A DNA stretch of 64,000 nucleotides, taken from Ilyomonas sp963790435. GTDB lineage: Bacteria > Bacteroidota > Bacteroidia > Chitinophagales > Chitinophagaceae. The DNA is taken from positions 579,731 through 643,730 of the forward strand of contig CAWBOI010000002.1 in the NCBI GenBank assembly GCA_963790435.1, written 5' to 3'. The translations under genes and the position numbers were made by a program. Position 1 is the first letter of the stretch. Every line of letters begins with the position of its first letter. The notes beneath the pieces are model-generated. The model was not told the DNA's origin. It did no database searches and saw nothing but the letters and a program-made list of their open reading frames with translations. Of this stretch, positions 18,060 through 26,516 are shown piece after piece.

Positions 18060-18932
18060 ATGAAAGCAGGTTTTGTAAATATTTTTGGCAAGCCCAATAT
18101 GGGCAAAAGCACATTACTGAATGCACTGCTCGGCGAGAAGCTTGCCATCGTTTCGGGCAAGGTGCAAACCACGCGGCATCGCATCAAAGGCTTTCTTACA
18201 AAGCCTGGAGAATACCAGATTATTTTTTCGGATACACCAGGCATCATTGAGCCAAAATATAAGCTGCATGAACGTATGATGCAAAGCGTAAAAAGTGCTT
18301 TAGAAGATGCTGATGTTGCTATTTTATTGGTGGATGCAAAAGAGTCTGCTGAAGAAAGTCATCAAATTTTTTCTTCCCTGCGTTTAAAAGTTCCTGCTAT
18401 CGTTGCTATAAATAAGATCGATAGCGTGAAAGCCGCAACAGTAAAGGCTTTGAGCGATTTTTTTCATCAACAATCTTACTGTAAAAAAGTAGTGGATATC
18501 TCTGCAAAAACAGATGTAAACATTGATGAATTGCTCGCTGTTATTCTTTCCCTTTTGCCCGAAGGCGAAGCGTTTTACAATGAAGACGACATCAGCGATT
18601 TGCCTACCAAGTTTTTTGTAAGTGAACTCATTCGTGAGAAAGTGTATGATTTGTTTACTGATGAAATTCCGTATCATACTGCAGTGGTGGTTACTGAATT
18701 TAAAGAGAAACAAACGCTTATAAAAATTGGCGCTGATATAATTGTGCAGCGTGAATCGCAAAAGGCAATTCTACTGGGCGAAAGAGGCAGCATGATTAAA
18801 AAACTGGGCACGCTTGCCCGCACCGACATCGAAACATTTTTACAACAAAAAGTATTTTTGCAACTGTTTGTGAAGGTGCGTCCCAAATGGCGCGATAACG
18901 ACTTGCAGTTGAAAGAGTATGGATATTTTTGA
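18060..18932 (+). CDS. era: GTPase Era
   Basis: Ribosome-assembly GTPase of 290 residues that binds the 3' end of 16S rRNA during 30S maturation. G-domain motifs: G1 GKPNMGKST, G2 around TTRHRIKG, G3 DTPGI, G4 NKID, G5 SAK. The C-terminal KH domain has GERGSMIKKLGTLARTDIE and ends with the typical RPKWRDND..LKEYGY. The ATG at 18060 is chosen because its start MKAGFVNIFGKPNMGKS matches the family; a TTG-started extension to 18000 would cover the promoter region. An essential housekeeping gene in most bacteria. Confidence 0.98.
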   Translation: MKAGFVNIFGKPNMGKSTLLNALLGEKLAIVSGKVQTTRHRIKGFLTKPGEYQIIFSDTPGIIEPKYKLHERMMQSVKSALEDADVAILLVDAKESAEESHQIFSSLRLKVPAIVAINKIDSVKAATVKALSDFFHQQSYCKKVVDISAKTDVNIDELLAVILSLLPEGEAFYNEDDISDLPTKFFVSELIREKVYDLFTDEIPYHTAVVVTEFKEKQTLIKIGADIIVQRESQKAILLGERGSMIKKLGTLARTDIETFLQQKVFLQLFVKVRPKWRDNDLQLKEYGYF

Positions 18933-19045
18933 TGGAAGAATATGGCTTTAACCGCTAAGACGCGGAGGCGCAAATTTTGAGAAAAATAATCTTAGGGGTT
19001 ACTCTTCTTATAAATTCAAACCACTTTTTTTCGTTTTATTTTTAT

Positions 19046-19465
19046 ATGCATTTTAGAACACTCATTTTTTTATTCTTGTTGCTGCCTTTTGTTGCGATGA
19101 CACAAACTGCTTCATCGCAGTGGAGTTTGTTTTTGAGCAAAACCAAATTGGCATTGGCTTCTATGGATAGCGTTGCTTCTGTTCAAGTACCGAAGAAAAG
19201 CAACGGCAAGCTGCAAGTTGTTTTTGAAAAGCGAAACATCCACTTTGTTAGAACGGTATTGCTGATGAATGAAAAACGCCAAACCTTTTTACAAAAAGAG
19301 ATAAAAACAAAAAGCAATACTGCAGCGTTTTTAATGGCTGATGTGTTGGAAAAATCGAAAGAACAACCTTTTACAATTTACATCGTTGATGTGCCTGCGG
19401 ATAAGTCAAAAGCAATGGGAATAAGGATTATACCGGTTGCCATTTGTAGAATAGTATGGGAATGA
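19046..19465 (+). CDS. Secreted hypothetical protein
   Basis: Predicted 139-residue protein with a signal peptide (MHFRTLIFLFLLLPFVAMTQ). The mature part is short and mixed alpha/beta, with no recognised catalytic motif; a QWSLFLSKTKLALASMDSVA stretch follows the signal. The ATG at 19046 is chosen since it starts the signal peptide. It lies between era and the OsmC gene, preceded by a piece of the interspersed repeat (18948-18980). Function unknown. Confidence 0.6.
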   Translation: MHFRTLIFLFLLLPFVAMTQTASSQWSLFLSKTKLALASMDSVASVQVPKKSNGKLQVVFEKRNIHFVRTVLLMNEKRQTFLQKEIKTKSNTAAFLMADVLEKSKEQPFTIYIVDVPADKSKAMGIRIIPVAICRIVWE

Positions 19466-19506
19466 AGTGATGACGACCAATACGTTTGGAAACGAAGTTA
19501 TACCTT

Positions 19507-19929
19507 TCATTTCCCCACCAATTCATTCCATCCAAATTTCACTTCAACAGTAATATCGGGATGAAGGCTTTTGGCAACGGGGCAAGTATGCGCAGCGTTT
19601 TCTAAAATGGCTTTTTCTTTTTCCGATAAAACCAAACTCTCAGGAAAACGGAATTCAATTTGCACACCACTGATACGCCTGGGATTGGCAGACATTATTT
19701 TTTGTATGTCGAGCGTTGTACCCGTTACATCAATGTTCATCGCTTCGGCTTTCATGCCCATGATGGTTAACATGCAACTGCCCAATGCGGTGGCTACAAT
19801 ATCAGTCGGAGAAAAACGTTCTCCTTTACCGTTGTTGTCAACCGGCGCATCGGTTTCAATAACGGTGTTGCTTTGCAGGTGGGTGGCTTCGGTTCTTAAG
19901 TTTCCTTTATAAACTACTTGTGAAGTCAT
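19507..19929 (-). CDS. OsmC family peroxiredoxin-like protein
   Basis: Protein of 140 residues of the OsmC/Ohr fold. Both active-site cysteines are present: one in ALGSCMLTIMGMKAE and one in AHTCPVAKSLHPDI, the usual pair for thiol-dependent reduction of organic hydroperoxides. The length and the LHPDITVEVKF ending match the YhfA-like OsmC group. The ATG at 19929 is chosen; a longer frame would enter the divergent neighbour. It is divergent from the beta-barrel gene with only 38 bases between starts. Confidence 0.93.
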   Translation of the reverse strand: MTSQVVYKGNLRTEATHLQSNTVIETDAPVDNNGKGERFSPTDIVATALGSCMLTIMGMKAEAMNIDVTGTTLDIQKIMSANPRRISGVQIEFRFPESLVLSEKEKAILENAAHTCPVAKSLHPDITVEVKFGWNELVGK

Positions 19930-19967
19930 TGTTTTATTTTTACATAAATTTATACAGAACAAATCAA

Positions 19968-20771
19968 ATGTACGGGAAGAAAATTTGGCTGTTGATGTTG
20001 GCATCGGTTAGTCTGTTAACGGTAACATTGGCACAAACAAAAACGCATGAACAATTGAGGCAGGCAAGGGCTGCACGATTGGAAAAGATAAAAAAAGCAG
20101 AAGATGAAAATGCGCTTGTTTATAATAAGCAAAGTGCTTTTGGCCTCAGGCTGAACACCGATGGATATGGACTTTTTTACGAGCATGGTAAATACAAAAC
20201 TTTATCTCTTACCAACCTGTGGTGGATAAGCCTCGACGAGCGCAGAGATCCCAAAGAACAGCGCGTAACCAACAGCGATGGCATCTTTCAGTTTGGCAAT
20301 CCGTTCGTGTATGGCAAAATCAATAATTTTTATCAGTTAAAGGTAGGCATTGGTCAGCAGCGATTGATTGGTGGTAAAGATGTTAAAAACGGCGTTGCTG
20401 TATCGGCAATTTATGGTGGTGGTTTGAGTGCTGGTTTGGTAAAACCTTATTACATCAATGTTACCGATAGTACAAGCGGTACAAGGGACATTAAATATTC
20501 GTCTGCGACAGATAAATTTTTTCGGAATGGTCCTATTAACGGCGGCGCTGCGTTTGGCAAAGGTTTTAATGAAATCAGTTTTGTTCCGGGTGTTTTTGCC
20601 CGCGCTGCCTTGCGGTTCGATTATGGTCGTTTTAACGAATTGTTATCCGCTATCGAAACTGGTGTAACGGCTCAATATTATACAAAGGATATTCAAATGA
20701 TGCTCGCTCAGCCCGGTAAAAAGTTCTTCTTTAACGCTTATGTTGCGCTTGTGTTTGGTAAGCGCAAGTAG
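19968..20771 (+). CDS. Outer-membrane beta-barrel protein
   Basis: Protein of 267 residues with a signal peptide (KKIWLLMLASVSLLTVTLAQ), a short coiled segment (EQLRQARAARLEKIKKAEDE), then amphipathic strands starting AFGLRLNTDGYGLFYEHGKY. This opening and the LWWISLDERRDPKEQR segment are typical of a conserved Bacteroidota barrel family without a known role. The last strand is FFFNAYVALVFGKRK. ATG 19968 suits the signal peptide. It is followed by a repeat element and then lipA. Confidence 0.8.
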   Translation: MYGKKIWLLMLASVSLLTVTLAQTKTHEQLRQARAARLEKIKKAEDENALVYNKQSAFGLRLNTDGYGLFYEHGKYKTLSLTNLWWISLDERRDPKEQRVTNSDGIFQFGNPFVYGKINNFYQLKVGIGQQRLIGGKDVKNGVAVSAIYGGGLSAGLVKPYYINVTDSTSGTRDIKYSSATDKFFRNGPINGGAAFGKGFNEISFVPGVFARAALRFDYGRFNELLSAIETGVTAQYYTKDIQMMLAQPGKKFFFNAYVALVFGKRK

Positions 20772-20807
20772 GTTACTTTTGCTGATTGATTTTGCAATAA
20801 TAATTTG

Positions 20808-20904
20808 TTTGAACCACAAAGAAAATAAGAGCACAAAGTTTCACAAAGAGGAATAAAAGAAGACTTTGTGTTACTTTCTTGCTTTGGGCCTTCGTGGTTC
20901 CAAA
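20808..20904. repeat. Interspersed hairpin repeat (GAACCACAAAG type)
   Basis: The left end tttgaaccacaaag (20808-20821) is the imperfect complement of the right end cttcgtggttccaaa (20890-20904). The interior has further complementary words (cacaaagtttcacaaag and ctttgtgttact). A close relative lies at 22590-22687 and partial copies at 13472-13558 and 16611-16700. It lies between a barrel gene and lipA on the same strand; it may form an RNA hairpin in the transcript. Confidence 0.65.
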
Positions 20905-20941
20905 TAAAAAAGAATTTGAGGCCTTTTGAAATTGTTTTCAC

Positions 20942-21871
20942 ATGCAGGAATTACCCGTTGTTTCTTCACAACAAGAACGAATAAAAAAACCGAATTGGCT
21001 TCGTGTAAAATTGCCCATTGGCGAAAGTTACCGGCACGTACGCAGCCTGGTTGATACGCATAAACTCCACACCATTTGCGAAAGTGGTAATTGTCCTAAT
21101 ATGGGCGAATGCTGGGGCGCAGGCACAGCTACGTTTATGATTCTGGGCAATGTATGCACGCGCAGTTGCGGCTTTTGCGCTGTGGCTACCGGCAGACCTT
21201 TAGAAGTGGATTGGGATGAACCGCAGCGCGTGGCAGAAGCCATTCATTTGATGAAAGTAAAACATGCGGTGATTACGAGTGTTGACAGAGACGAATTGAA
21301 AGATGGCGGCTCTATTATCTGGCACAATACCATTAAAGCGGTAAAGGCATTGAATTCTGATACTACTTTGGAAACATTAATTCCTGATTTTAAAGGTGAC
21401 TTCACCTGCATAGAACGCATTGCTGATGCGGCTCCTGAAGTGGTAAGCCACAATATGGAAACTACAGAACGCTTAACCAAACAGGTAAGAATACAAGCTA
21501 AATATCGCCGCAGTTTAAGTGTGTTGAAGATGTTGAAAGAACTGGGAATGCGAACCAAAACCGGCATTATGTTGGGGCTTGGAGAAACCAAAGAAGAAGT
21601 GGTGCAAACACTGGAAGATTTGGCTGCTGTAAATGTAGATGTGATTACATTAGGTCAGTATTTACAACCGACTGCAAAGCATTTGCCTGTGCAGCGGTTT
21701 GTGCATCCTGATGAGTTTTCCGAACTGCGCCAAATCGGCTACAGCATTGGGTTCGATTATGTAGAGAGTGGTCCATTGGTGCGTTCATCTTATCATAGCG
21801 AAAAGCATGTGATTGCCGGTTGGGGCAGAAACAAATGGATGGAAGAAAATGGACTGTTGGCATCCAATTAA
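20942..21871 (+). CDS. lipA: Lipoyl synthase (LipA)
   Basis: Radical-SAM enzyme of 309 residues that inserts two sulfur atoms into protein-bound octanoyl groups to form lipoate. Both iron-sulfur cluster motifs are visible: the N-terminal auxiliary set CESGNCPNMGEC near residues 44-55, and the radical SAM motif CTRSCGFC near 73-80. Further family blocks include TSVDRDELKDGG and GLGETKEEV, with the C-terminal RSSYHSEK serine motif that ligates the auxiliary cluster. Length is typical. lipB is not nearby. Confidence 0.98.
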   Translation: MQELPVVSSQQERIKKPNWLRVKLPIGESYRHVRSLVDTHKLHTICESGNCPNMGECWGAGTATFMILGNVCTRSCGFCAVATGRPLEVDWDEPQRVAEAIHLMKVKHAVITSVDRDELKDGGSIIWHNTIKAVKALNSDTTLETLIPDFKGDFTCIERIADAAPEVVSHNMETTERLTKQVRIQAKYRRSLSVLKMLKELGMRTKTGIMLGLGETKEEVVQTLEDLAAVNVDVITLGQYLQPTAKHLPVQRFVHPDEFSELRQIGYSIGFDYVESGPLVRSSYHSEKHVIAGWGRNKWMEENGLLASN

Positions 21872-21892
21872 TCAAGTTTATTTATTTGTATC

Positions 21893-22582
21893 ATGCGCTC
21901 GATGCCCGCCAGAGATTATTATGTTGTATTGAATGTGCAACCCGGGGCAACGCAGCAGGAAATTAAGTTGGCGTACCGCAAACTTGCCTTGCAATATCAT
22001 CCTGATAGAAACGGCGGCAACATTCATACAGAAACCTTGTTTAAAGAGATTAATGAAGCGTACAGCATCTTGTCCAACCAACAAAAAAGGGCCGATTACA
22101 ACCGCCTGAGAGAAGCGAAAACAACTTCTTCGAATGCGTCTCAAACGCGTTCACAGCCATACCAAAAAGCGCAACGACCCAAGTCCCCGGTAAGTGGCAA
22201 AACCATTTTGTTTCAGTGCACGCATTTACGCAACGTGGTTGAAAACGCCAATCCTTTTTCCATTGATACCGATAGTTTGCTGGCTAAGATTGAAAGCCTT
22301 CTTTCCGATTCGCATATTCATATTTTATTGTACGAAAACAAACGCATTATCATCTCACAGGTGTTGCACGAAATATTGATAAGCTGCAAGCCATTGCCTC
22401 AAAATTATTTCAGCAGCATTACGCCACGATTATATAGTTTGGCTGGCAATGATGCCATCATGCGCAATTCCATTCAACAGGCAATCAAGCAAAAACGGCA
22501 GGATTATATTTGGCAGAAATATAAGTTCTGGTGGGTGCTGGTTATCACGTTTTTGATTTGTGCGCTCATTTATTTTATGTAG
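21893..22582 (+). CDS. DnaJ-domain protein with C-terminal membrane anchor
   Basis: Protein of 229 residues. A J-domain fills residues about 6-70 (DYYVVLNVQPGATQQEIKLA, with the HPD motif in YHPDRNGG), so it should stimulate an Hsp70 ATPase. The middle is unassigned, and the C-terminus is a hydrophobic helix (FWWVLVITFLICALIYFM), suggesting it is tail-anchored in the inner membrane. No G/F or zinc-finger region is present, so it is not canonical DnaJ. It starts 21 bases after lipA and probably shares its transcript. A start at 21902 is also possible. Confidence 0.88.
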   Translation: MRSMPARDYYVVLNVQPGATQQEIKLAYRKLALQYHPDRNGGNIHTETLFKEINEAYSILSNQQKRADYNRLREAKTTSSNASQTRSQPYQKAQRPKSPVSGKTILFQCTHLRNVVENANPFSIDTDSLLAKIESLLSDSHIHILLYENKRIIISQVLHEILISCKPLPQNYFSSITPRLYSLAGNDAIMRNSIQQAIKQKRQDYIWQKYKFWWVLVITFLICALIYFM

Positions 22583-22589
22583 ATGTAGA

Positions 22590-22687
22590 TGTTTAAACTG
22601 GAAAGACACAAATTACACTGAGTTTCACGAAGATTTTTTAATCGTTCTTTGTGTTCCTTAGTGTACTTCGAGCCTTCGTGGTTCAAA
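22590..22687. repeat. Interspersed hairpin repeat (GAACCACGAAG type)
   Basis: The right end ccttcgtggttcaaa (22673-22687) and the interior words ctttgtgttccttagtg and cacaaattacactgagtttcac are the same kind as the element at 20808-20904. The left end gtttaaactggaaagac is diverged. It lies between the DnaJ-like gene and the CrtA-like gene. Confidence 0.55.
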
Positions 22688-22703
22688 TAAACATTCTTAC
22701 AAT

Positions 22704-23414
22704 ATGCAAAGCACGCTAACCCTTGTTCGTTATCCAAAATGGTTGTCGCCAGCCGGATTTTTATCAATGGCGGTGTTTCATTTATTCCTGCAAAAACAAA
22801 AACACATTCGGTTTTATAAACTGATGGGAAGCGGTAAAAACGGTACGTTTGATGTTCGACCCGATTTGCGTCAATGGGCTGTTCTGGCTGTATTTGATGA
22901 AGAATTGAACCAGGAAACTTCAACCGAAAAATTATACGGAAAACAAATTGCGGCCTGGTGGAAACGCTGCCGCTGCGAAGTGATGACCATCGCATTAGAA
23001 CCGATAGAAGGCCATGGTAAATGGGATGGCAAAGAATGCTTTGGCAGTCTTCCAAAAACCTCATCTTATGAAGGCGTAATAGCTGTGCTAACGCGCGCTA
23101 CCATCCGTTTGAATAAAGCCACTGCATTTTGGAAAAATGTAAACAAAGCAGCCCAACACTTAACCAGTATGCCCGGCTTTATTCTTTCATTTGGTATTGG
23201 CGAAATTCCCTGGCTAAAGCAGGCAACCTTCAGCATTTGGCAAAACAAAAATAGGATGAAAGAATATGCTTACAAAATGAAAAGCCACCAGGAGGTCATT
23301 CAAAAAACAAGGAAAGAAAACTGGTACAGCGAAGAGTTGTTTGTACGTTTTAAAGTGCTTTGGACAACCGGAAGTTTAAGCGGAAAAAATGCGTTGAAAG
23401 AATTGGATGTATGA
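22704..23414 (+). CDS. Spheroidene monooxygenase (CrtA)-like protein
   Basis: Protein of 236 residues related to the CrtA family. Typical blocks are VLTRATIRLNKATAFWKNV, then PGFILSFGIGEIPWLKQATFSIW with the family's G-I-G-E and Q-x-T-F-S-x-W pattern, and a C-terminal region rich in basic and aromatic residues. CrtA introduces keto groups into acyclic carotenoids; the members found in Bacteroidota are mostly uncharacterised, so the substrate here is uncertain. No other carotenoid gene is adjacent. The stop is one base from the convergent neighbour at 23416. Confidence 0.72.
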   Translation: MQSTLTLVRYPKWLSPAGFLSMAVFHLFLQKQKHIRFYKLMGSGKNGTFDVRPDLRQWAVLAVFDEELNQETSTEKLYGKQIAAWWKRCRCEVMTIALEPIEGHGKWDGKECFGSLPKTSSYEGVIAVLTRATIRLNKATAFWKNVNKAAQHLTSMPGFILSFGIGEIPWLKQATFSIWQNKNRMKEYAYKMKSHQEVIQKTRKENWYSEELFVRFKVLWTTGSLSGKNALKELDV

Positions 23415-23415
23415 T

Positions 23416-23991
23416 TTAAAAATCTTCTTCAGTACCGGTAACTTCTTCCTCGGATGCTGCACCAATATCATCTGATGTACCAATGTCATCGCCTTCTTCT
23501 CCAAAGCCCTCAGTATTGCTGGGCAAATCGTATTTTTCTTCAATGTCAACAAACTTATCGCCCAACAAGCTTTTGGTACCGTATTGCTGCGGACCAATGC
23601 CTTCTACACGCACCGTAGAAGGATAGGTTAACTTGCTGTTTTCTTCTTTGCTTACATTGATTAACTCCACCAAAAACGTCCAGTTTTTAGTAAAGTCGTA
23701 CAGGTAAATAAATTTTTGGTTCGTATCCCGAATCTCAGTGCCTACAATGGTTTCAGCCATTATCAGTGGTTCAGCTTTGTAAGGTTTGTTGTATTTTTCT
23801 TTGCTGATTTCTCTGCCTCGTTCCCAATTGTCGTTGCTGCGAAAAAAAGTACTTTGGTGTTTGTTGTCAAATTCATAGCTTTTTAAAATGACATTCTCTA
23901 AATCGGCAAAGGTTTGCTTATGTTTTATCAATACATCGCGATACACCGAATCGTCTTCTTCCAAATAAATTCTGAACTTTAAAACTGCCAT
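23416..23991 (-). CDS. pRiA4b ORF-3-like (TnpR-associated) protein
   Basis: Protein of 191 residues with the pRiA4b ORF-3-like fold: it begins VLKFRIYLEEDDSVYRDVLI, continues TFADLENVILKSYEFDNKHQ and STFFRSNDNW, and ends in a strongly acidic tail (EEGDDIGTSDDIG and EEEVTGTEEDF). The family was named from plasmid and transposon passenger proteins, but chromosomal copies are widespread in Bacteroidota and lack mobile context, as here. Its molecular role is not established. Confidence 0.75.
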   Translation of the reverse strand: MAVLKFRIYLEEDDSVYRDVLIKHKQTFADLENVILKSYEFDNKHQSTFFRSNDNWERGREISKEKYNKPYKAEPLIMAETIVGTEIRDTNQKFIYLYDFTKNWTFLVELINVSKEENSKLTYPSTVRVEGIGPQQYGTKSLLGDKFVDIEEKYDLPSNTEGFGEEGDDIGTSDDIGAASEEEVTGTEEDF

Positions 23992-24056
23992 GCTGATTGT
24001 TTTATATGGTTTGCCAACCTTTCAACTTTTCTTATAAAAACAAATCTCACACCGCT

Positions 24057-25049
24057 TTATACAATTTCTTCCAATGCAACCTTTTCTTCTTTAAAGGCTT
24101 TGCGTGGCTTCAATCCCAGCAGTTGAAACATCAGGTTGTCTTCATCAAACGATGGATTGGGCGTGGTTAACAATTTATCGCCGGTAAAGATAGAGTTAGC
24201 GCCTGCCATAAAGCACAAAGCTTGTTCGGCAACACTCATTTCAGCCCTACCTGCACTCAACCGAACCATCGTTTTGGGCATCAGTATTCTTGCAGTAGCT
24301 ATCATGCGCACCATATCCCAGATGTCAACCTTTGGATGGTTTTCGAGCGGCGTACCTTTTACTCTTACCAACGCATTGATGGGAACACTGTCGGGATGTT
24401 GTTCTAAAGTGCTTAACGTATAAAGCATTTTAATTCTGTCGTCATGCGTTTCACCCAAACCAATGATGCCGCCACAACAAACGGTAACGCCCGCTTTGCG
24501 AACGTTTTCTAATGTTTGTAAACGATCATCATAAGTGCGCGTTGTAATGATTTCATTGTAATAATCAGATGATGTATCGAGGTTATGATTGTACGCATGC
24601 AAGCCAGCAGCAGCCAGCCTTTCCGCCTGGTACCCGGTTAACATACCAAGTGTGCAGCACACTTCCATGCCCAGTTCGTTAACGCCTTGCACCATTTCCA
24701 GCACACGATCAAAATCGCGGTTGTTGCGCACTTCACGCCAGGCTGCGCCCATGCAAAACCGCGTACTGCCGGCTTCTTTGGCTTTGCGGGCGTGCTGCAA
24801 CACTTCTTCTTTTTGCATCAGCGCCTGAACGGTAACACCTGTATTGTAGCGGGCTGCCTGCGGGCAATACGCGCAATCTTCCACACAACCGCCGGTTTTA
24901 ATACTTAACAGCGTGCACACCTGCACTTCGGCAGTGTCGTTGTATTGATGATGAACAGAGGCGGCTTTATAAATTAAATCGAGAAGTGGCGTTTGATAAA
25001 TGGCTTCAATTTCCTGTAACGACCAATCGTTTCTAACAGCAGCATTCAT
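24057..25049 (-). CDS. bioB: Biotin synthase (BioB)
   Basis: Radical-SAM enzyme of 330 residues that converts dethiobiotin to biotin. The CxxxCxxC cluster is in GGCVEDCAYCPQAARY (about residues 57-72), followed by SGRAEMSV-like C-terminal blocks (RLSAGRAEMSVAEQALC) and NSIFTGDKLLTTPNP. The ATG at 25049 (MNAAVRNDWSL) fits the family; a longer frame to 25121 would extend into the palindromic repeat at 25109-25345, so it is rejected. Other bio genes are not adjacent. Confidence 0.97.
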   Translation of the reverse strand: MNAAVRNDWSLQEIEAIYQTPLLDLIYKAASVHHQYNDTAEVQVCTLLSIKTGGCVEDCAYCPQAARYNTGVTVQALMQKEEVLQHARKAKEAGSTRFCMGAAWREVRNNRDFDRVLEMVQGVNELGMEVCCTLGMLTGYQAERLAAAGLHAYNHNLDTSSDYYNEIITTRTYDDRLQTLENVRKAGVTVCCGGIIGLGETHDDRIKMLYTLSTLEQHPDSVPINALVRVKGTPLENHPKVDIWDMVRMIATARILMPKTMVRLSAGRAEMSVAEQALCFMAGANSIFTGDKLLTTPNPSFDEDNLMFQLLGLKPRKAFKEEKVALEEIV

Positions 25050-25108
25050 AAGTGTAATTTGCAAAGGCAAATATAATGCGTACCGCACACTATCGTGAAT
25101 GGTTCTCT

Positions 25109-25345
25109 CGTCATTCCGCAATTGCCCTCAGCACGGCTTGCACTTTTACACTCTCGCGAGGGCTTTGTGCGGAATCTGCCTACCGGACAGGCTGGTCTGA
25201 TGATTGAGTAATGAAGATGTTTGAACAATTTAAATCAGCTTACATCGTATCAACTTGTTCAAATTTATAAGATCAGATTCCGCACAAAGCCCTCGCTAAT
25301 TTGATTACTGTTCATCATCGTGTTGAGGGCAATTGCGGAATGACG
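25109..25345. repeat. Four-armed palindromic element, copy 2
   Basis: Complete copy, 237 bases. Arm A 25109-25130 (cgtcattccgcaattgccct and two more bases) is the exact complement of A' 25324-25345. Arm B 25158-25178 (gagggctttgtgcggaatct) is the exact complement of B' 25274-25294. The spacer has its own inverted word (tttgaacaa and ttgttcaaa). A short palindromic insert (cctaccggacaggctggt, from 25179) interrupts it relative to copy 1 at 1-215. It lies upstream of bioB and downstream of the hydrolase gene. Confidence 0.93.
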
Positions 25346-25422
25346 ACCTACAACATTTTAAAACTTGAGATAATACAGTGCAAACCGAAATGTGTGCAAA
25401 AACAAAAACAGATAAATAAAAA

Positions 25423-26208
25423 TCAAACCAAAGCCGACAGAGTAAAAAACTTCATCGCTTTTATAATTTCCTCTGGCTCATGAATATAAGGCTTTTGTCC
25501 TTTTGCCTTGATGCGTACTAACTGACTATTGGGAATGCTGCGATACATAAAATAACCCAATTCATTGGTTGCCATTTTATCGGCAGTTACCTGTAAAATA
25601 ATCGTTGGAATTGGAAAGTCGTTTAAAAAGCTTCTGCAATCGGTGCTAAACAGAAGTTGAAAAATAGCTTTGGCTTCTTCCCCGGTTTTGTGTGCAAAAG
25701 CAGTTGCTAAAACATCGGTAAACTGAATGGTTGTATGGCTGTGCTCGTCCGTTTGTTTTTGTTGGATATTTTCAAAAAGTTCATCAGCCTTGAGTGATGG
25801 GAAGCCGCACTGGTATTCGCTTCCAGCTTCCAGCAACAAACAGGGAACCGCGCTGATTAATACAATTTTAGTAAACAAACGCGGTGCTTTGGAAGCTGCT
25901 ATAAACGCAAGCAGCGCATTTACCGAATGAGCTACATAAGTAATATTTTTTATTCCATTCCACTCTAAATAATCTATTAAATCATCTGCGTAGCCACTCA
26001 TGGTTGAATGTCGTAATTTTCCTCCTTTGTTTTCGGCAGAAAAACCAGAATCGTTGTACAAAACAAGGCGATAATCGTTTTCAAAATACGGGCTGATGGC
26101 TTCAAAACAAGCCGGAAATAAGTTGAAAATATCACTAAATAAAAGAGTGTTTTCAGCGTGTACATTGCCTGATACAGTGATATTGGGGGTAAAAAAAAGG
26201 GATTGCAT
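25423..26208 (-). CDS. Alpha/beta hydrolase, RsbQ/KAI2-like
   Basis: Protein of 261 residues of the alpha/beta-hydrolase fold. The nucleophile elbow AHSVNALLA matches the RsbQ/KAI2 pattern, and the acid Asp is probably in ILQVTADKMATNE. At the position where the catalytic His is expected (the GHxPHLS block) the protein reads GQKPYIHEPEE, so the His is replaced by Gln, with a His shifted a few residues later. It may be an inactive or altered ligand receptor. RsbQ partners with RsbP in Bacillus, but no partner is visible here. It is monocistronic, followed downstream by the palindromic element. Confidence 0.75.
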   Translation of the reverse strand: MQSLFFTPNITVSGNVHAENTLLFSDIFNLFPACFEAISPYFENDYRLVLYNDSGFSAENKGGKLRHSTMSGYADDLIDYLEWNGIKNITYVAHSVNALLAFIAASKAPRLFTKIVLISAVPCLLLEAGSEYQCGFPSLKADELFENIQQKQTDEHSHTTIQFTDVLATAFAHKTGEEAKAIFQLLFSTDCRSFLNDFPIPTIILQVTADKMATNELGYFMYRSIPNSQLVRIKAKGQKPYIHEPEEIIKAMKFFTLSALV

Positions 26209-26516
26209 AGGTTGTAATTTATTGATTGTTTATTAATTTATGAGCCTGTTTTTCGGAACTAACATTGTTTTTCAATAAATAAAACTACAAACCTTGAATT
26301 ATTTTTAAAATTAAACTTTTGCCTTCCCGAAAGATTTTGCTGTTTTGTAATAATGGTTTTAAATGTTGATTGATATAACAAATGGTATTCCAATCACACG
26401 GATAGCAAGCACTCATTTGTGATGCTTTCTCTTATCTTCGTTTGTTGAATACAAAGAAGATTTGTTTTTGCCCCTTTTTAGCAAAATGCTATACGTATCA
26501 TTTTTAAACCATCCGA

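Noticed and set aside
23416..23991. Transposon passenger gene as a sign of a mobile element
   Set aside because: The family name suggests it, but no transposase, terminal repeats or target duplications are nearby.
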